Of a stretch of DNA of 7,870 nt, positions 1-6,082 are shown in pieces; within the stretch, counting starts at the first letter, position 1, and every line of letters begins with the position of its first letter. A model generated the notes under the pieces. It saw only the letters and a list, made by a program, of their open reading frames with translations. It did no database searches and was not told where the DNA came from. This stretch comes from UBA7803 sp047920935 (lineage in GTDB: Bacteria; Pseudomonadota; Gammaproteobacteria; Pseudomonadales; Azotimanducaceae): positions 1 through 7,870 of the forward strand of contig JBLRXD010000211.1 in assembly GCA_047920935.1 (NCBI GenBank), in the 5' to 3' direction. A program made the translations under genes and the position numbers.

Positions 1-19
1 TCGCGATCGGGAGATCGCT
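1..19 (-). repeat. REP-like hairpin unit, copy 1
   Basis: This copy fits the pattern TCGCGATCnGGAGATCGCT and folds as GCGATC (3-8), a 4-nt loop, and GATCGC (13-18). Read on the minus strand it begins GTGGGAGCGATC, the layout of gammaproteobacterial REP elements: a short GTAG/GTGG-like head followed by an imperfect palindrome. A second copy sits 34 bp downstream with one mismatch. The cluster may continue beyond the left edge. REP identity is inferred from form, not from a database match. Confidence 0.6.
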
Positions 20-34
20 CCCACCCAGGACGGA

Positions 35-53
35 TCGCGATCTGGAGATCGCT
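35..53 (-). repeat. REP-like hairpin unit, copy 2
   Basis: This repeats the 1-19 unit in the same orientation with one change, G to T in the loop at position 43. The stem is GCGATC (37-42) and GATCGC (47-52). The minus-strand head is degenerate (ATGAAAGCG instead of GTGGGAGCG), so this may be a decayed copy. Direct orientation at a 34-bp spacing differs from REPIN doublets, which pair REPs head to head. Confidence 0.6.
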
Positions 54-58
54 TTCAT

Positions 59-76
59 GGAAAACTCCGCTTTTCC
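59..76 (-). terminator. Possible terminator hairpin after the dioxygenase gene
   Basis: GGAAAA (59-64) and TTTTCC (71-76) form a perfect 6-bp stem around a 6-nt loop. Read leftward it follows the dioxygenase stop at 115-117 and the larger hairpin at 80-113. Its 3' arm contains four U residues, but no longer U tract follows. It could help end dioxygenase transcription, though the stem is short and AT-rich, so termination is only a suggestion. Confidence 0.3.
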
Positions 77-79
77 TCA

Positions 80-113
80 AGCGACCGCGGCGGCCGCAGG
101 CCGCTTGGTCGCT
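80..113 (-). repeat. REP-like GC-rich hairpin just past the dioxygenase stop
   Basis: AGCGACC (80-86) pairs with GGTCGCT (107-113). Inside, GCGGC (87-91) pairs with GCCGC (100-104), leaving a TT bulge at 105-106. On the minus strand the element is preceded by GTAGGAGCG, the characteristic head of many Pseudomonas-type REP sequences. It ends 1 bp from the dioxygenase stop codon, so it probably also protects or terminates the 3' end of that transcript. Confidence 0.6.
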
Positions 114-114
114 C

Positions 115-900
115 CTACAGCGGGGCGGGGCCTTCGACCTGGAGGCGGTGGATGACCCGGGGCGCGTCGCCGTGGTCGTGCACGGCGAAGTGCAGCAGAC
201 AGCGGTTGTCCCACATGACCAGATCGCCCGGCCGCCAGGCGTGCCGCGCCTGAAACTCCGGGCGCACGCTGTGGGCGAACAGATATTCCAGCAGCCCGGC
301 GCTTTCCTCCCGGCTCCAGCCGACGAACCGCTGGGTGAAGGCGCGGCAGACGTACAGCGCGCGGCGGCCGGTCTCATCATGGGTACGCGCCACCGGATGC
401 TCGGCGCGCGGGGCGGCAGCCGGGTCGGCGCCGTAGCGGGCGGCAAGGCCGCTGGCGGAGTGCACGGCATGCAGCCCATCGACCACCTTGCGCAGGCCGT
501 CGGAGAGTTCCTCGTAGGCCAGCGACTGGTTGGCGAACGCGGTGTCGCCGCCGATCTCCGGGGTTTCGTGGGCGTAGAGCATGGTCATCTTCGGCGGCGT
601 GGTGTTGTAGGTCATGTCCGAGTGCCAGTGCTGATTGATGTCCCGCGCCTTGCCGGGGTTGCGCAGTTCGATGAGATCGGGGTGGTCCTTCATGCCCGCG
701 TACGGATGCCGGATCAGCGCGCCCCAGCGAGCGCCGAACGCCAGTTGCTCCCCCGGGGTGAGTTGCTGATCGCGGAACACCAGCACGTGGTGGCGGCGGA
801 ACAACTCCGCGAGCTCGGTCATGGCCGCCTCGCTGGTCTGCCGCACGTCGAACTGCTGGACGATGGCGCCGAGGGGGGCGCCCAACCGCTGAATCTTCAT
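115..900 (-). CDS. TauD/TfdA-family Fe(II)/2-oxoglutarate-dependent dioxygenase
   Basis: A 261-residue protein of the usual TauD length. The facial triad is visible: the HSD motif gives H93 and D95, and the distal histidine is H237 in NRCLLHFAV. The 2-oxoglutarate-binding residues of the family appear as T120 in GGDTAF and R252 in RVIHR. Family members are soluble enzymes that oxidise a substrate C-H bond while decarboxylating 2-oxoglutarate, often releasing sulfite from taurine or cleaving aryloxy ethers. The substrate here cannot be read: no taurine transporter or sulfonate gene lies nearby, so tauD is not assigned. The ATG at 900 is chosen because AGGA stands 10 nt upstream. A TTG at 927 would add nine poorly conserved-looking residues. 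The gene is divergent from the deacylase-like gene and is followed by REP-like hairpins. Confidence 0.9.
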   Translation of the reverse strand: MKIQRLGAPLGAIVQQFDVRQTSEAAMTELAELFRRHHVLVFRDQQLTPGEQLAFGARWGALIRHPYAGMKDHPDLIELRNPGKARDINQHWHSDMTYNTTPPKMTMLYAHETPEIGGDTAFANQSLAYEELSDGLRKVVDGLHAVHSASGLAARYGADPAAAPRAEHPVARTHDETGRRALYVCRAFTQRFVGWSREESAGLLEYLFAHSVRPEFQARHAWRPGDLVMWDNRCLLHFAVHDHGDAPRVIHRLQVEGPAPL

Positions 901-910
901 GTCGATCGGT

Positions 911-914
911 TCCT
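911..914 (-). promoter_or_regulatory. Ribosome binding site that decides the dioxygenase start
   Basis: On the minus strand AGGA lies 10 nt before the ATG at 900, at the long end of acceptable spacing. The alternative TTG start at 927 has no comparable purine run in front of it. This supports the shorter 261-residue protein. Confidence 0.5.
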
Positions 915-942
915 GTGGCCGTTGCAATGACGCTGACGCGGA

Positions 943-968
943 CTGACACGACAGATACAGGCTAGAAT
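943..968 (+). promoter_or_regulatory. Candidate promoter for the deacylase-yaeQ-barrel run
   Basis: TAGAAT at 963-968 matches the sigma70 -10 consensus at 5 of 6 positions, and CTGACA at 943-948 matches the -35 at 5 of 6. The spacer is only 14 bp, shorter than the usual 16-18, so the -10 is more convincing than the pair. Transcription would start near 975, giving a leader of about 20 nt that contains the GGGGAGG ribosome site. Confidence 0.3.
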
Positions 969-980
969 CACCGCAATCAA

Positions 981-987
981 GGGGAGG
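981..987 (+). promoter_or_regulatory. Strong ribosome binding site of the deacylase-like gene
   Basis: GGGGAGG lies 7 nt before the ATG at 995. It is one of the two clear Shine-Dalgarno sequences in the window (the other precedes the barrel gene at 6083) and fixes the start. Confidence 0.75.
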
Positions 988-994
988 AACACCG

Positions 995-2695
995 ATGAAC
1001 TACGATATCGTCATTCGCAACGGCCTGGTGGTAGACGGCACCGGGGCCCCCGGCCGCATCGCCGACGTCGCCATCCAGGGCGACCGCGTCGCCGAGATCG
1101 GCACCGTGAGCGGCCAGGGCCGGCGTGAGATCGAGGCCGCCGGGCGCGTCGTCACCCCGGGCTTCGTCGACATCCACTCCCATCTCGACGCGCAGGTGGC
1201 GTGGGATCCGATCCTGTCGTCGTCGTGCTGGCACGGCGTGACGTCGGTGGTCATCGGCAACTGCGGCGTCACCTTCGCCCCCTGCAAGCCCGAAGACCGG
1301 CGGTTTCTGGCAGAGATGATGGAATCGGTGGAAGACATTCCCGCTGATGGCATTCTGAACGGCCTGCCCTGGGACTGGACCACCTACGGCGAGTACCTCG
1401 AGACCCTCGACCGCATGCCCAAAGGCCTGAACGTGGGCGGCATGGTGGGCCATTGCGCAGTGCGCTACTACGTCATGGGCGACCGCTCCGCCGACCAGCA
1501 GGCGGCCACCGCCGACGAGATCGCGCAGATGTGCGACCTGGTGGAGGAAGCCATGCGCGGCGGCGCGCTGGGGTTCTCGACGTCGCGTACGCGCCTGCAC
1601 AAGGTGCCGGATGGCCGCCACGTGCCCGGCACCTGGGCCGAGACCGAGGAGATGATGGCCATCGGCCAGGTGCTTGGGCGCCTGGGCCATGGGGTGTTCG
1701 AGTCGGCGCCGCGGTTCGAGGGCGACAATGCCGAGTACGACGGCGCCCGGGCAGAGATCGGCTGGATGTCGGAGCTGAGCCAGACTACCGGCCGCCCCGT
1801 CACCTTCGGCATCTCGCAATCCAACGCGCGGCCCGAACTCTACCGGCGCGCCCTCGAGTTTGCCGCCGACGGCAATACCCGCGGCGGCGTGGTGCGCCCG
1901 CAGACCACCGTGCGCGGCATCGGCCTGCTGGTGGGCCTGTCCTGCTCGCGCTCACCCTGGGACAACCTGCCCACCTGGAAAGCCCTGCGCGCCCTGCCCC
2001 TGGACGGCAAGCTCGACGCCCTGCGGGATCCGGTGCGGTGCGCCGCATTGGTGGCCGAGGCGGATCAGCAGCCGGGTTGGGTCGATCCGCAGCAGTTGTA
2101 CTTTCTCGATCCGGTTGACGCCGCCTACTACCCGGACGCAAGCCGAAGCCTCACCGGCCTGGCCGCGGCGCGCGGTCTGTCGCCGGCGGCGGCTTTCTGC
2201 CAGATGGCGCTCGACAGCGACGGCCAGGCGCTGTTCACGCACGCGTTCCTGAACCAGCGCCCGGACGCGGTGGAAGAGATGATGGCGAATCCCATGGTGA
2301 TCATGGGGCTCGCCGACGCCGGTGCCCATGTAGGCCAGATCATGGACGCCAGCCAGCCGACGTTCTTCCTGCGCGACTGGGTGCGCGACCGCAAGCTGCT
2401 CGGCATCGAGGAGGCGGTACGGCGCCTCACCTCCGATACCGCGCAACTGTTCGGCATCGCCGACCGTGGGGTACTGCGACCGGGAGCCTTCGCCGACATC
2501 AACGTCATCGACCTGGATGGCCTGCGCCTGCCGGCACCCGAGTACGTCCATGATTTTCCCGGCGGCGCCAGCCGCTTCATCCAGCGCGGCGCCGGCTACG
2601 ACTGCACCCTGGTGAACGGCCAGGTGTTCATGGAGCATGGCGAGCACACCGGGGCCTTCGCCGGCCGGGTGCTGCGCGGCTCCGCGGCCGGCTGA
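995..2695 (+). CDS. N-acyl-D-amino-acid deacylase-like amidohydrolase (COG3653 type)
   Basis: A 566-residue metal-dependent amidohydrolase. The small beta domain is split between the N-terminus (MNYDIVIRNGLVVDGTG) and C-terminus (LRPGAFADINVIDLD). The metal motif GFVDIHSHLDAQ supplies H61 and H63, GNCG supplies C90, and LADAGAHVG supplies D441 with H445. Characterised relatives hydrolyse N-acyl-D-amino acids to the free D-amino acid and a carboxylate in the cytoplasm. The HLDAQ and PQTTVRG motifs resemble a large, mostly untested branch in which the histidine I would expect in the VQISH-type strand is replaced (here FGISQ, Q275), so the substrate should be left open. The start is firm: GGGGAGG lies 7 nt before the ATG. 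yaeQ follows after 10 nt, which suggests co-transcription. Confidence 0.88.
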   Translation: MNYDIVIRNGLVVDGTGAPGRIADVAIQGDRVAEIGTVSGQGRREIEAAGRVVTPGFVDIHSHLDAQVAWDPILSSSCWHGVTSVVIGNCGVTFAPCKPEDRRFLAEMMESVEDIPADGILNGLPWDWTTYGEYLETLDRMPKGLNVGGMVGHCAVRYYVMGDRSADQQAATADEIAQMCDLVEEAMRGGALGFSTSRTRLHKVPDGRHVPGTWAETEEMMAIGQVLGRLGHGVFESAPRFEGDNAEYDGARAEIGWMSELSQTTGRPVTFGISQSNARPELYRRALEFAADGNTRGGVVRPQTTVRGIGLLVGLSCSRSPWDNLPTWKALRALPLDGKLDALRDPVRCAALVAEADQQPGWVDPQQLYFLDPVDAAYYPDASRSLTGLAAARGLSPAAAFCQMALDSDGQALFTHAFLNQRPDAVEEMMANPMVIMGLADAGAHVGQIMDASQPTFFLRDWVRDRKLLGIEEAVRRLTSDTAQLFGIADRGVLRPGAFADINVIDLDGLRLPAPEYVHDFPGGASRFIQRGAGYDCTLVNGQVFMEHGEHTGAFAGRVLRGSAAG

Positions 2696-2705
2696 CGGGG
2701 CCGGC

Positions 2706-3242
2706 ATGGCGCTCAAGGCCACCATCTACCGGGCGGAACTCGCCATTTCGGACATCGACCGCGGCTACTACGCCAGCCACTCGCTGACCCTGGCGCGGCA
2801 CCCGTCGGAGACCGAAGAGCGGCTGATGATCCGGCTGCTGGCCTTCGCCATGCATGCCGACGAGCGCCTCGAGTTCGGCCGCGGCCTGTCCAGCGACGAC
2901 GAGCCGGATCTGTGGCGCAAGCAGGACAACGGCGAGATCGCCCTGTGGGTCGACGTCGGCCTGCCCGATGAGCGCCGCCTGCGGCGCGCGGCAGGCAGGG
3001 CACGGGCTTTGACGCTGCTGGTCTACGGCCAGCGCGCGGCCGACGTCTGGTGGCGCAAGAACGAAGCCGCCCTGGCGCGGCTGTCGACGCTGACGGTGAA
3101 GCTGCTGCCGGACGACGCCGTGAAATCCCTGGCGGCGCTGGCGTCCCGTGCCATGAAGCTGCAATGCACCCTGCAGGACGGCCAGGTATCGGTGAGCGAT
3201 ACCAGCGGCTACGTCGTGATCGAGCCGATACGGCTGATGTGA
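2706..3242 (+). CDS. yaeQ: YaeQ family protein
   Basis: A 178-residue protein, close to the roughly 180 residues of Escherichia coli YaeQ. It begins MALKATIYRAELAISDIDR, the family's typical opening. It then has LARHPSETEERLMIRLLAFA (29-48), the EPDLW motif (66-70) and the WVDVG strand (81-85). The family adopts a fold related to PD-(D/E)xK nucleases, and the EPD...WVD residues fall where such an active site would be, but no biochemical activity is firmly established. The ATG at 2706 is chosen because it yields the full conserved N-terminus. An earlier in-frame ATG at 2637 would overlap the deacylase gene and add low-complexity residues. It lies 10 nt after the deacylase stop and its own stop shares a base with a possible start of the next gene (TGATG at 3240-3244). 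Confidence 0.93.
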   Translation: MALKATIYRAELAISDIDRGYYASHSLTLARHPSETEERLMIRLLAFAMHADERLEFGRGLSSDDEPDLWRKQDNGEIALWVDVGLPDERRLRRAAGRARALTLLVYGQRAADVWWRKNEAALARLSTLTVKLLPDDAVKSLAALASRAMKLQCTLQDGQVSVSDTSGYVVIEPIRLM

Positions 3243-3295
3243 TGCGCCCGCTGGGCACTGCTGATTCCGTCACCGGGAAACTTCCTGCCCACCTG

Positions 3296-3832
3296 ATGGT
3301 CACATCACTCGTGACTTTCAGCAGTACACTTTCCATACCATCGGCGCCGTCGGCGCGAAGACGATCGAGCCTGATCGGCATCATCCTCGTCTGGGGCAGT
3401 TTGCTTTGCGGCAGCGCCGCTGCCGACAGCGGCACCTTGACGCTGAAGTTCGGCCCCGGCGTCTATCACTGGAGCAGCGACCGCGAGCACAACAACCGGA
3501 GCTTGCTGGTGGGTGCGACCTGGGAGTTTCCCTCAGGCTGGAACCTGGGCGGCGCCTTTTTTCGCAACTCGTTCCACCAGCCCAGCCAGTACCTGTACGT
3601 CGGCAAGCGCTGGTTTCCCGATGCCCTTCCCGATGCGTTGTACGTCAACGTCACCGCCGGCGTGATGCTCGGCTACAAGGAGCCTTACGACCACAAGATC
3701 CCGCTGAACCATGCCCGCGGTATTGCCCCCGCCATCCTTCCAGCACTTGGCTATCAGCACAAGCGCACCAACGTGCAACTGATACCGCTCGGCACCGCAG
3801 GCATGATGATGACCTTCGGCGTAGATCTCTGA
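3296..3832 (+). CDS. Small exported beta-barrel protein, PagP-like
   Basis: From the ATG at 3296 this is a 178-residue precursor. RRR at 21-23, a hydrophobic stretch LIGIILVWGSLLCG and an A-A-A site give predicted cleavage after A43, leaving about 135 residues. The mature part alternates polar and hydrophobic residues like a small outer-membrane barrel. It resembles a proteobacterial family often labelled 'sn-glycerol-3-phosphate transporter', a name with no mechanistic support here. AFFRNSFHQP (87-96) and the later TAGVMLGY...IPLN...ILPALGY region resemble the lipid A palmitoyltransferase PagP, whose active site lies in a KDSF motif; here it reads RNSF (N91, S92). H58 in VYHW could stand for the PagP histidine. 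An ATG at 3242, overlapping the yaeQ stop, would add 18 residues. Neither start has a clear ribosome site. Expression is probably coupled to yaeQ. Confidence 0.7.
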   Translation: MVTSLVTFSSTLSIPSAPSARRRSSLIGIILVWGSLLCGSAAADSGTLTLKFGPGVYHWSSDREHNNRSLLVGATWEFPSGWNLGGAFFRNSFHQPSQYLYVGKRWFPDALPDALYVNVTAGVMLGYKEPYDHKIPLNHARGIAPAILPALGYQHKRTNVQLIPLGTAGMMMTFGVDL

Positions 3833-3848
3833 TTCGCCACGCCAGCGG

Positions 3849-5186
3849 TCACTTCGGCAGCCGGATATCGACGTCGGCGCCACCACCCGGCCGGTTGCCG
3901 ATTTGCAGCCTGCCGCCGTGCCGGTGCACGATGGCCTGGGCAATGCTCAACCCCAACCCCACCCCCGCGGCGTGACTGCGCGACCACTGCGCCCGAAAAA
4001 ACGGCACGAACAGATCATCCAGCTCGTCGCAGTCGAAGCCAGGCCCGCGATCGAGAATTCTGATGGAGACCTCAGCAGCCTCGTCGCTGAGAACGATGTC
4101 GGCGCTGCCCGCGTACTTGAGCGCGTTGTCTAACAGGTTGGTGATGGCGCGCTTCAGAGCGATGCGCCGACACCGGTACAGCACCTTGGCGGGGGCGGTG
4201 AGCGCTACGCTGGCGCCGGTATCCGCCAGGTCTTCACACAGGCTCTCGAGCAGCGCCGACAGGTCTACGAGTCGATTGGGCTCGTCCTGAAACGTTCCGC
4301 GCGCAAAATCCAGCAGGGAACCGATCATCGAATCCATCTCCTCCAGGGTGGCGATGACTTTGTCCCGTTCCGCCCCGTCGGTCAGCAGTTCGGCCCGCAA
4401 TGACAGCAGCGTCACCCGGGTACGCAAGTCGTGGGAGATGGCCGCCAGCATCTCGGTCTGGTTCTCGACCATGCGCTGCAGGCGGCTTTGCATCTCGTTG
4501 AATGCCTTCGCTGCTTTGGCGACTTCTTCCGGCCCCGATTCCGCCAACGGCTGCGACCGCAGGTTCTTTCCCAGGCGATCGGCCGCGCTGGCGAACGTCG
4601 TCAGCGGCGCGGTGACCCGATCCACCAGCCAGATTCCGACGATGACCATGCCGACCAGCACCGACAGCAGGTAAAGCCCGGCGGGGCGGGGCCACAACTG
4701 CTCGGTGCGCGGAATGACGCCGGTGACGGTCAGCCACAAGCCGCGCTCCAGGCGCACGGCGATGCGCAGCAGGCTCTCTGCATCGACCATCCACTCGGAC
4801 CCGAAGGCGTCCGGGCGGTAACTGCTCACCACGATCCAGGCGTCATCCCAGCCGTCGAGCCGGTCGGCGAGAAACTGCTTCACTTCCGCCGTCAGGCGCT
4901 TATCGACCGCCAACGAGTTGGCCGGTGTCCTCGGCCCGAGGGCGACCCGAAAGCTGTCGGTGCTGGCAGCTCTGACGACATCTTCGCGCCAGTGTCCCGG
5001 CACCAGCCGCAACTGGTCGACCAGCTCCAGGGTGCGCTCCGCAACGTCCAGCGCCTCGCCGGCCGTCAAGATGGTCTGCCGATCGGCGGAGTAGATCGCC
5101 ATTCCAATCAGCTGGGAGGTCGCCACCACCAGCATCAGCACCACGAACGCCTGGCGCCGCACGGTGCGCAAAAACGGCAGGGTCAT
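3849..5186 (-). CDS. Sensor histidine kinase, EnvZ-like architecture
   Basis: A 445-residue inner-membrane kinase. Transmembrane helix 1 is about residues 12-32, a periplasmic sensor about 33-169, and helix 2 about 170-189 (LYLLSVLVGMVIVGIWLV). A HAMP domain (190-243) leads into the dimerisation and phosphoacceptor domain with H252 in AAISHDLRTRVT. The ATP-binding domain has the N box (NLLDNA, N354), G1 (DRGPG, 379-383), F box (FVPFF) and G2 (GVGLGL, 408-413). It should autophosphorylate on H252 and pass the phosphate to the regulator encoded just upstream. The two frames overlap by ATGA at 5183-5186, indicating translational coupling. One oddity is R257, where HDLRTP-type kinases have proline. 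The signal sensed cannot be inferred. The gene ends 16 bp from the convergent barrel gene with no obvious terminator between. Confidence 0.93.
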   Translation of the reverse strand: MTLPFLRTVRRQAFVVLMLVVATSQLIGMAIYSADRQTILTAGEALDVAERTLELVDQLRLVPGHWREDVVRAASTDSFRVALGPRTPANSLAVDKRLTAEVKQFLADRLDGWDDAWIVVSSYRPDAFGSEWMVDAESLLRIAVRLERGLWLTVTGVIPRTEQLWPRPAGLYLLSVLVGMVIVGIWLVDRVTAPLTTFASAADRLGKNLRSQPLAESGPEEVAKAAKAFNEMQSRLQRMVENQTEMLAAISHDLRTRVTLLSLRAELLTDGAERDKVIATLEEMDSMIGSLLDFARGTFQDEPNRLVDLSALLESLCEDLADTGASVALTAPAKVLYRCRRIALKRAITNLLDNALKYAGSADIVLSDEAAEVSIRILDRGPGFDCDELDDLFVPFFRAQWSRSHAAGVGLGLSIAQAIVHRHGGRLQIGNRPGGGADVDIRLPK

Positions 5187-5911
5187 TCGACCCGTACTCT
5201 GGAGGCAAAGGTATAGCCGCCGCCCCAGACGGTCTTGATCAGCTTCGGGTTGCGGGCGTCGTCACCGAGCTTGCGGCGCAGCCGGCTCACCTGCTGATCG
5301 ATACTGCGATCGAAGGGCGCGGCGCGCCGGCCCTTGGCGAGGTCGAGCAACTGGTCGCGGCTGAGCGTTCTTCCGGAGTGGGTGACGAACGCCAACAGCA
5401 CGCTGAATTCCGCGGTGCTCAGGGGCACGACCACGTCGTCGTCCAGAATCAGCTCGCGCCGTGCCGCGTCGAAGGCCCATCGGCCGAAGCGGAACACTCG
5501 GCATTCGGCGACCTCTTCGGGCGGCGCTGCGACCGCTCTGCGGCTGCGTCTCAGCACGGCCCGAATCCGCGCAACCAGCTCGCGCCCACTGAACGGCTTG
5601 GTGACGTAGTCATCGGCGCCCATCTCCAGACCGAGAACGCGATCGAACTCGTCGTTCTTGGCCGTGAGCATGATGACCGGCAACTCGGCGCGCTGAACCC
5701 GCAGTTCCCGGCACAGCGACAGACCGTCCACCTGAGGCAGCATGAGATCCAGCAGCACCAGATTGATGTGGTGCTGTGTCAGCGCGGCATGCATGGCGAC
5801 GCCGTCGGCGGCCGTGCTCACCCGATAGCCTTCTTTACCTAGCAGCTGCGCTACCAGTTCGCGAATTTCGTGGTGGTCGTCGACGACCAGAACGTGTGCT
5901 TGCTCCTGCAT
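5183..5911 (-). CDS. OmpR/PhoB-family response regulator
   Basis: A 242-residue two-domain regulator. The receiver domain (about 5-120) has the acidic pair D11/D12, phosphoacceptor D55 in LLDLMLPQ, T83 and K105 in VTKPF. The C-terminal winged helix (about 138-237) has the family's LSTAEFSVLLAF, RSIDQQVSRLRRKL recognition helix and IKTVWGGGYTF wing. Phosphorylation at D55 should promote dimerisation on tandem half-sites. It is encoded first in a leftward operon with the kinase. The ATG at 5911 is preferred because it starts close to the first receiver strand. A GTG at 5920 would add MPR and has no better ribosome site. The phased repeats at 5943-5972, 32 bp upstream of the ATG, suggest autoregulation. 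Confidence 0.94.
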   Translation of the reverse strand: MQEQAHVLVVDDHHEIRELVAQLLGKEGYRVSTAADGVAMHAALTQHHINLVLLDLMLPQVDGLSLCRELRVQRAELPVIMLTAKNDEFDRVLGLEMGADDYVTKPFSGRELVARIRAVLRRSRRAVAAPPEEVAECRVFRFGRWAFDAARRELILDDDVVVPLSTAEFSVLLAFVTHSGRTLSRDQLLDLAKGRRAAPFDRSIDQQVSRLRRKLGDDARNPKLIKTVWGGGYTFASRVRVE

Positions 5912-5942
5912 GCGCGGCACTCTATCGCGTCTGCTGCGGCGC

Positions 5943-5972
5943 GTTCGTCACAAATTGTGACCAATTGTTCGC
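5943..5972. promoter_or_regulatory. Phased repeats, probable operator for the response regulator
   Basis: Three 10-bp steps begin GTTCGT (5943), AATTGT (5953) and AATTGT (5963). The last two hexamers are identical and the first matches at three positions. Tandem half-sites one helical turn apart are how OmpR/PhoB-family dimers bind. Superimposed is a perfect 7-bp inverted repeat, GTCACAA-A-TTGTGAC (5947-5961), which could instead be a site for a different dimeric repressor. The array lies between the divergent regulator and barrel genes, close to the regulator start, so it could control both. Confidence 0.5.
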
Positions 5973-5986
5973 GCCGCGCCCGGCGC
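5971..5986. repeat. Short GC-rich inverted repeat in the divergent intergenic region
   Basis: GCGCCG (5971-5976) and CGGCGC (5981-5986) form a 6-bp stem with a 4-nt loop directly beside the phased repeats. It has no U tract and its role is unclear. It might be chance in such GC-rich DNA. Confidence 0.3.
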
Positions 5987-6068
5987 GCAACTTTGGGAAC
6001 AGCGTTGTCACTTCCGGGCAACTTCTACGCACACCCATCAGCTCAAATGCGCCTGCGTTCAACGCGAT

Positions 6069-6075
6069 AGGAGAG
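6069..6075 (+). promoter_or_regulatory. Strong ribosome binding site of the barrel gene
   Basis: AGGAGAG stands 7 nt before the ATG at 6083 and fixes the start. Such a strong site suits an abundant outer-membrane protein. Confidence 0.75.
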
Positions 6076-6082
6076 TTACGTA

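Noticed and set aside
1..113. CRISPR array
   Set aside because: There are only two copies of a 19-bp palindromic unit, separated by 15 bp. The spacer is too short and there are no cas genes.
148..930. Long rightward open frame opposite the dioxygenase gene
   Set aside because: Its translation lacks recognisable motifs, has no ribosome site, and mirrors the dioxygenase codons. The opposite strand carries a complete catalytic triad. It is an open antisense frame caused by high GC.
977..2725. Several long leftward open frames opposite the deacylase-like gene
   Set aside because: All are low-motif translations antisense to a gene with clear family motifs and a strong ribosome site.
3299..3315. 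GTCAC-7nt-GTGAC inverted repeat near the exported barrel start
   Set aside because: It recalls the palindrome at 5947-5961, but the spacing differs (7 against 5 nt), it overlaps the likely start of coding sequence, and 5-bp arms are expected by chance.
4431..5216. 261-codon rightward open frame opposite the kinase gene
   Set aside because: It is rich in Gln, His, Arg and Gly with no domain pattern, typical of antisense readings of high-GC genes.
5995..6022. GGGAAC as a possible sigma-E promoter for the outer-membrane barrel gene
   Set aside because: No TCTGA-like -10 element is found 16-17 bp downstream.
6005..6031. TTGTCA with TACGCA as a sigma70 promoter for the barrel gene
   Set aside because: The -35 is good (5 of 6) but the spacer is 15 bp and the -10 matches only 3 of 6, too weak to list as a feature.
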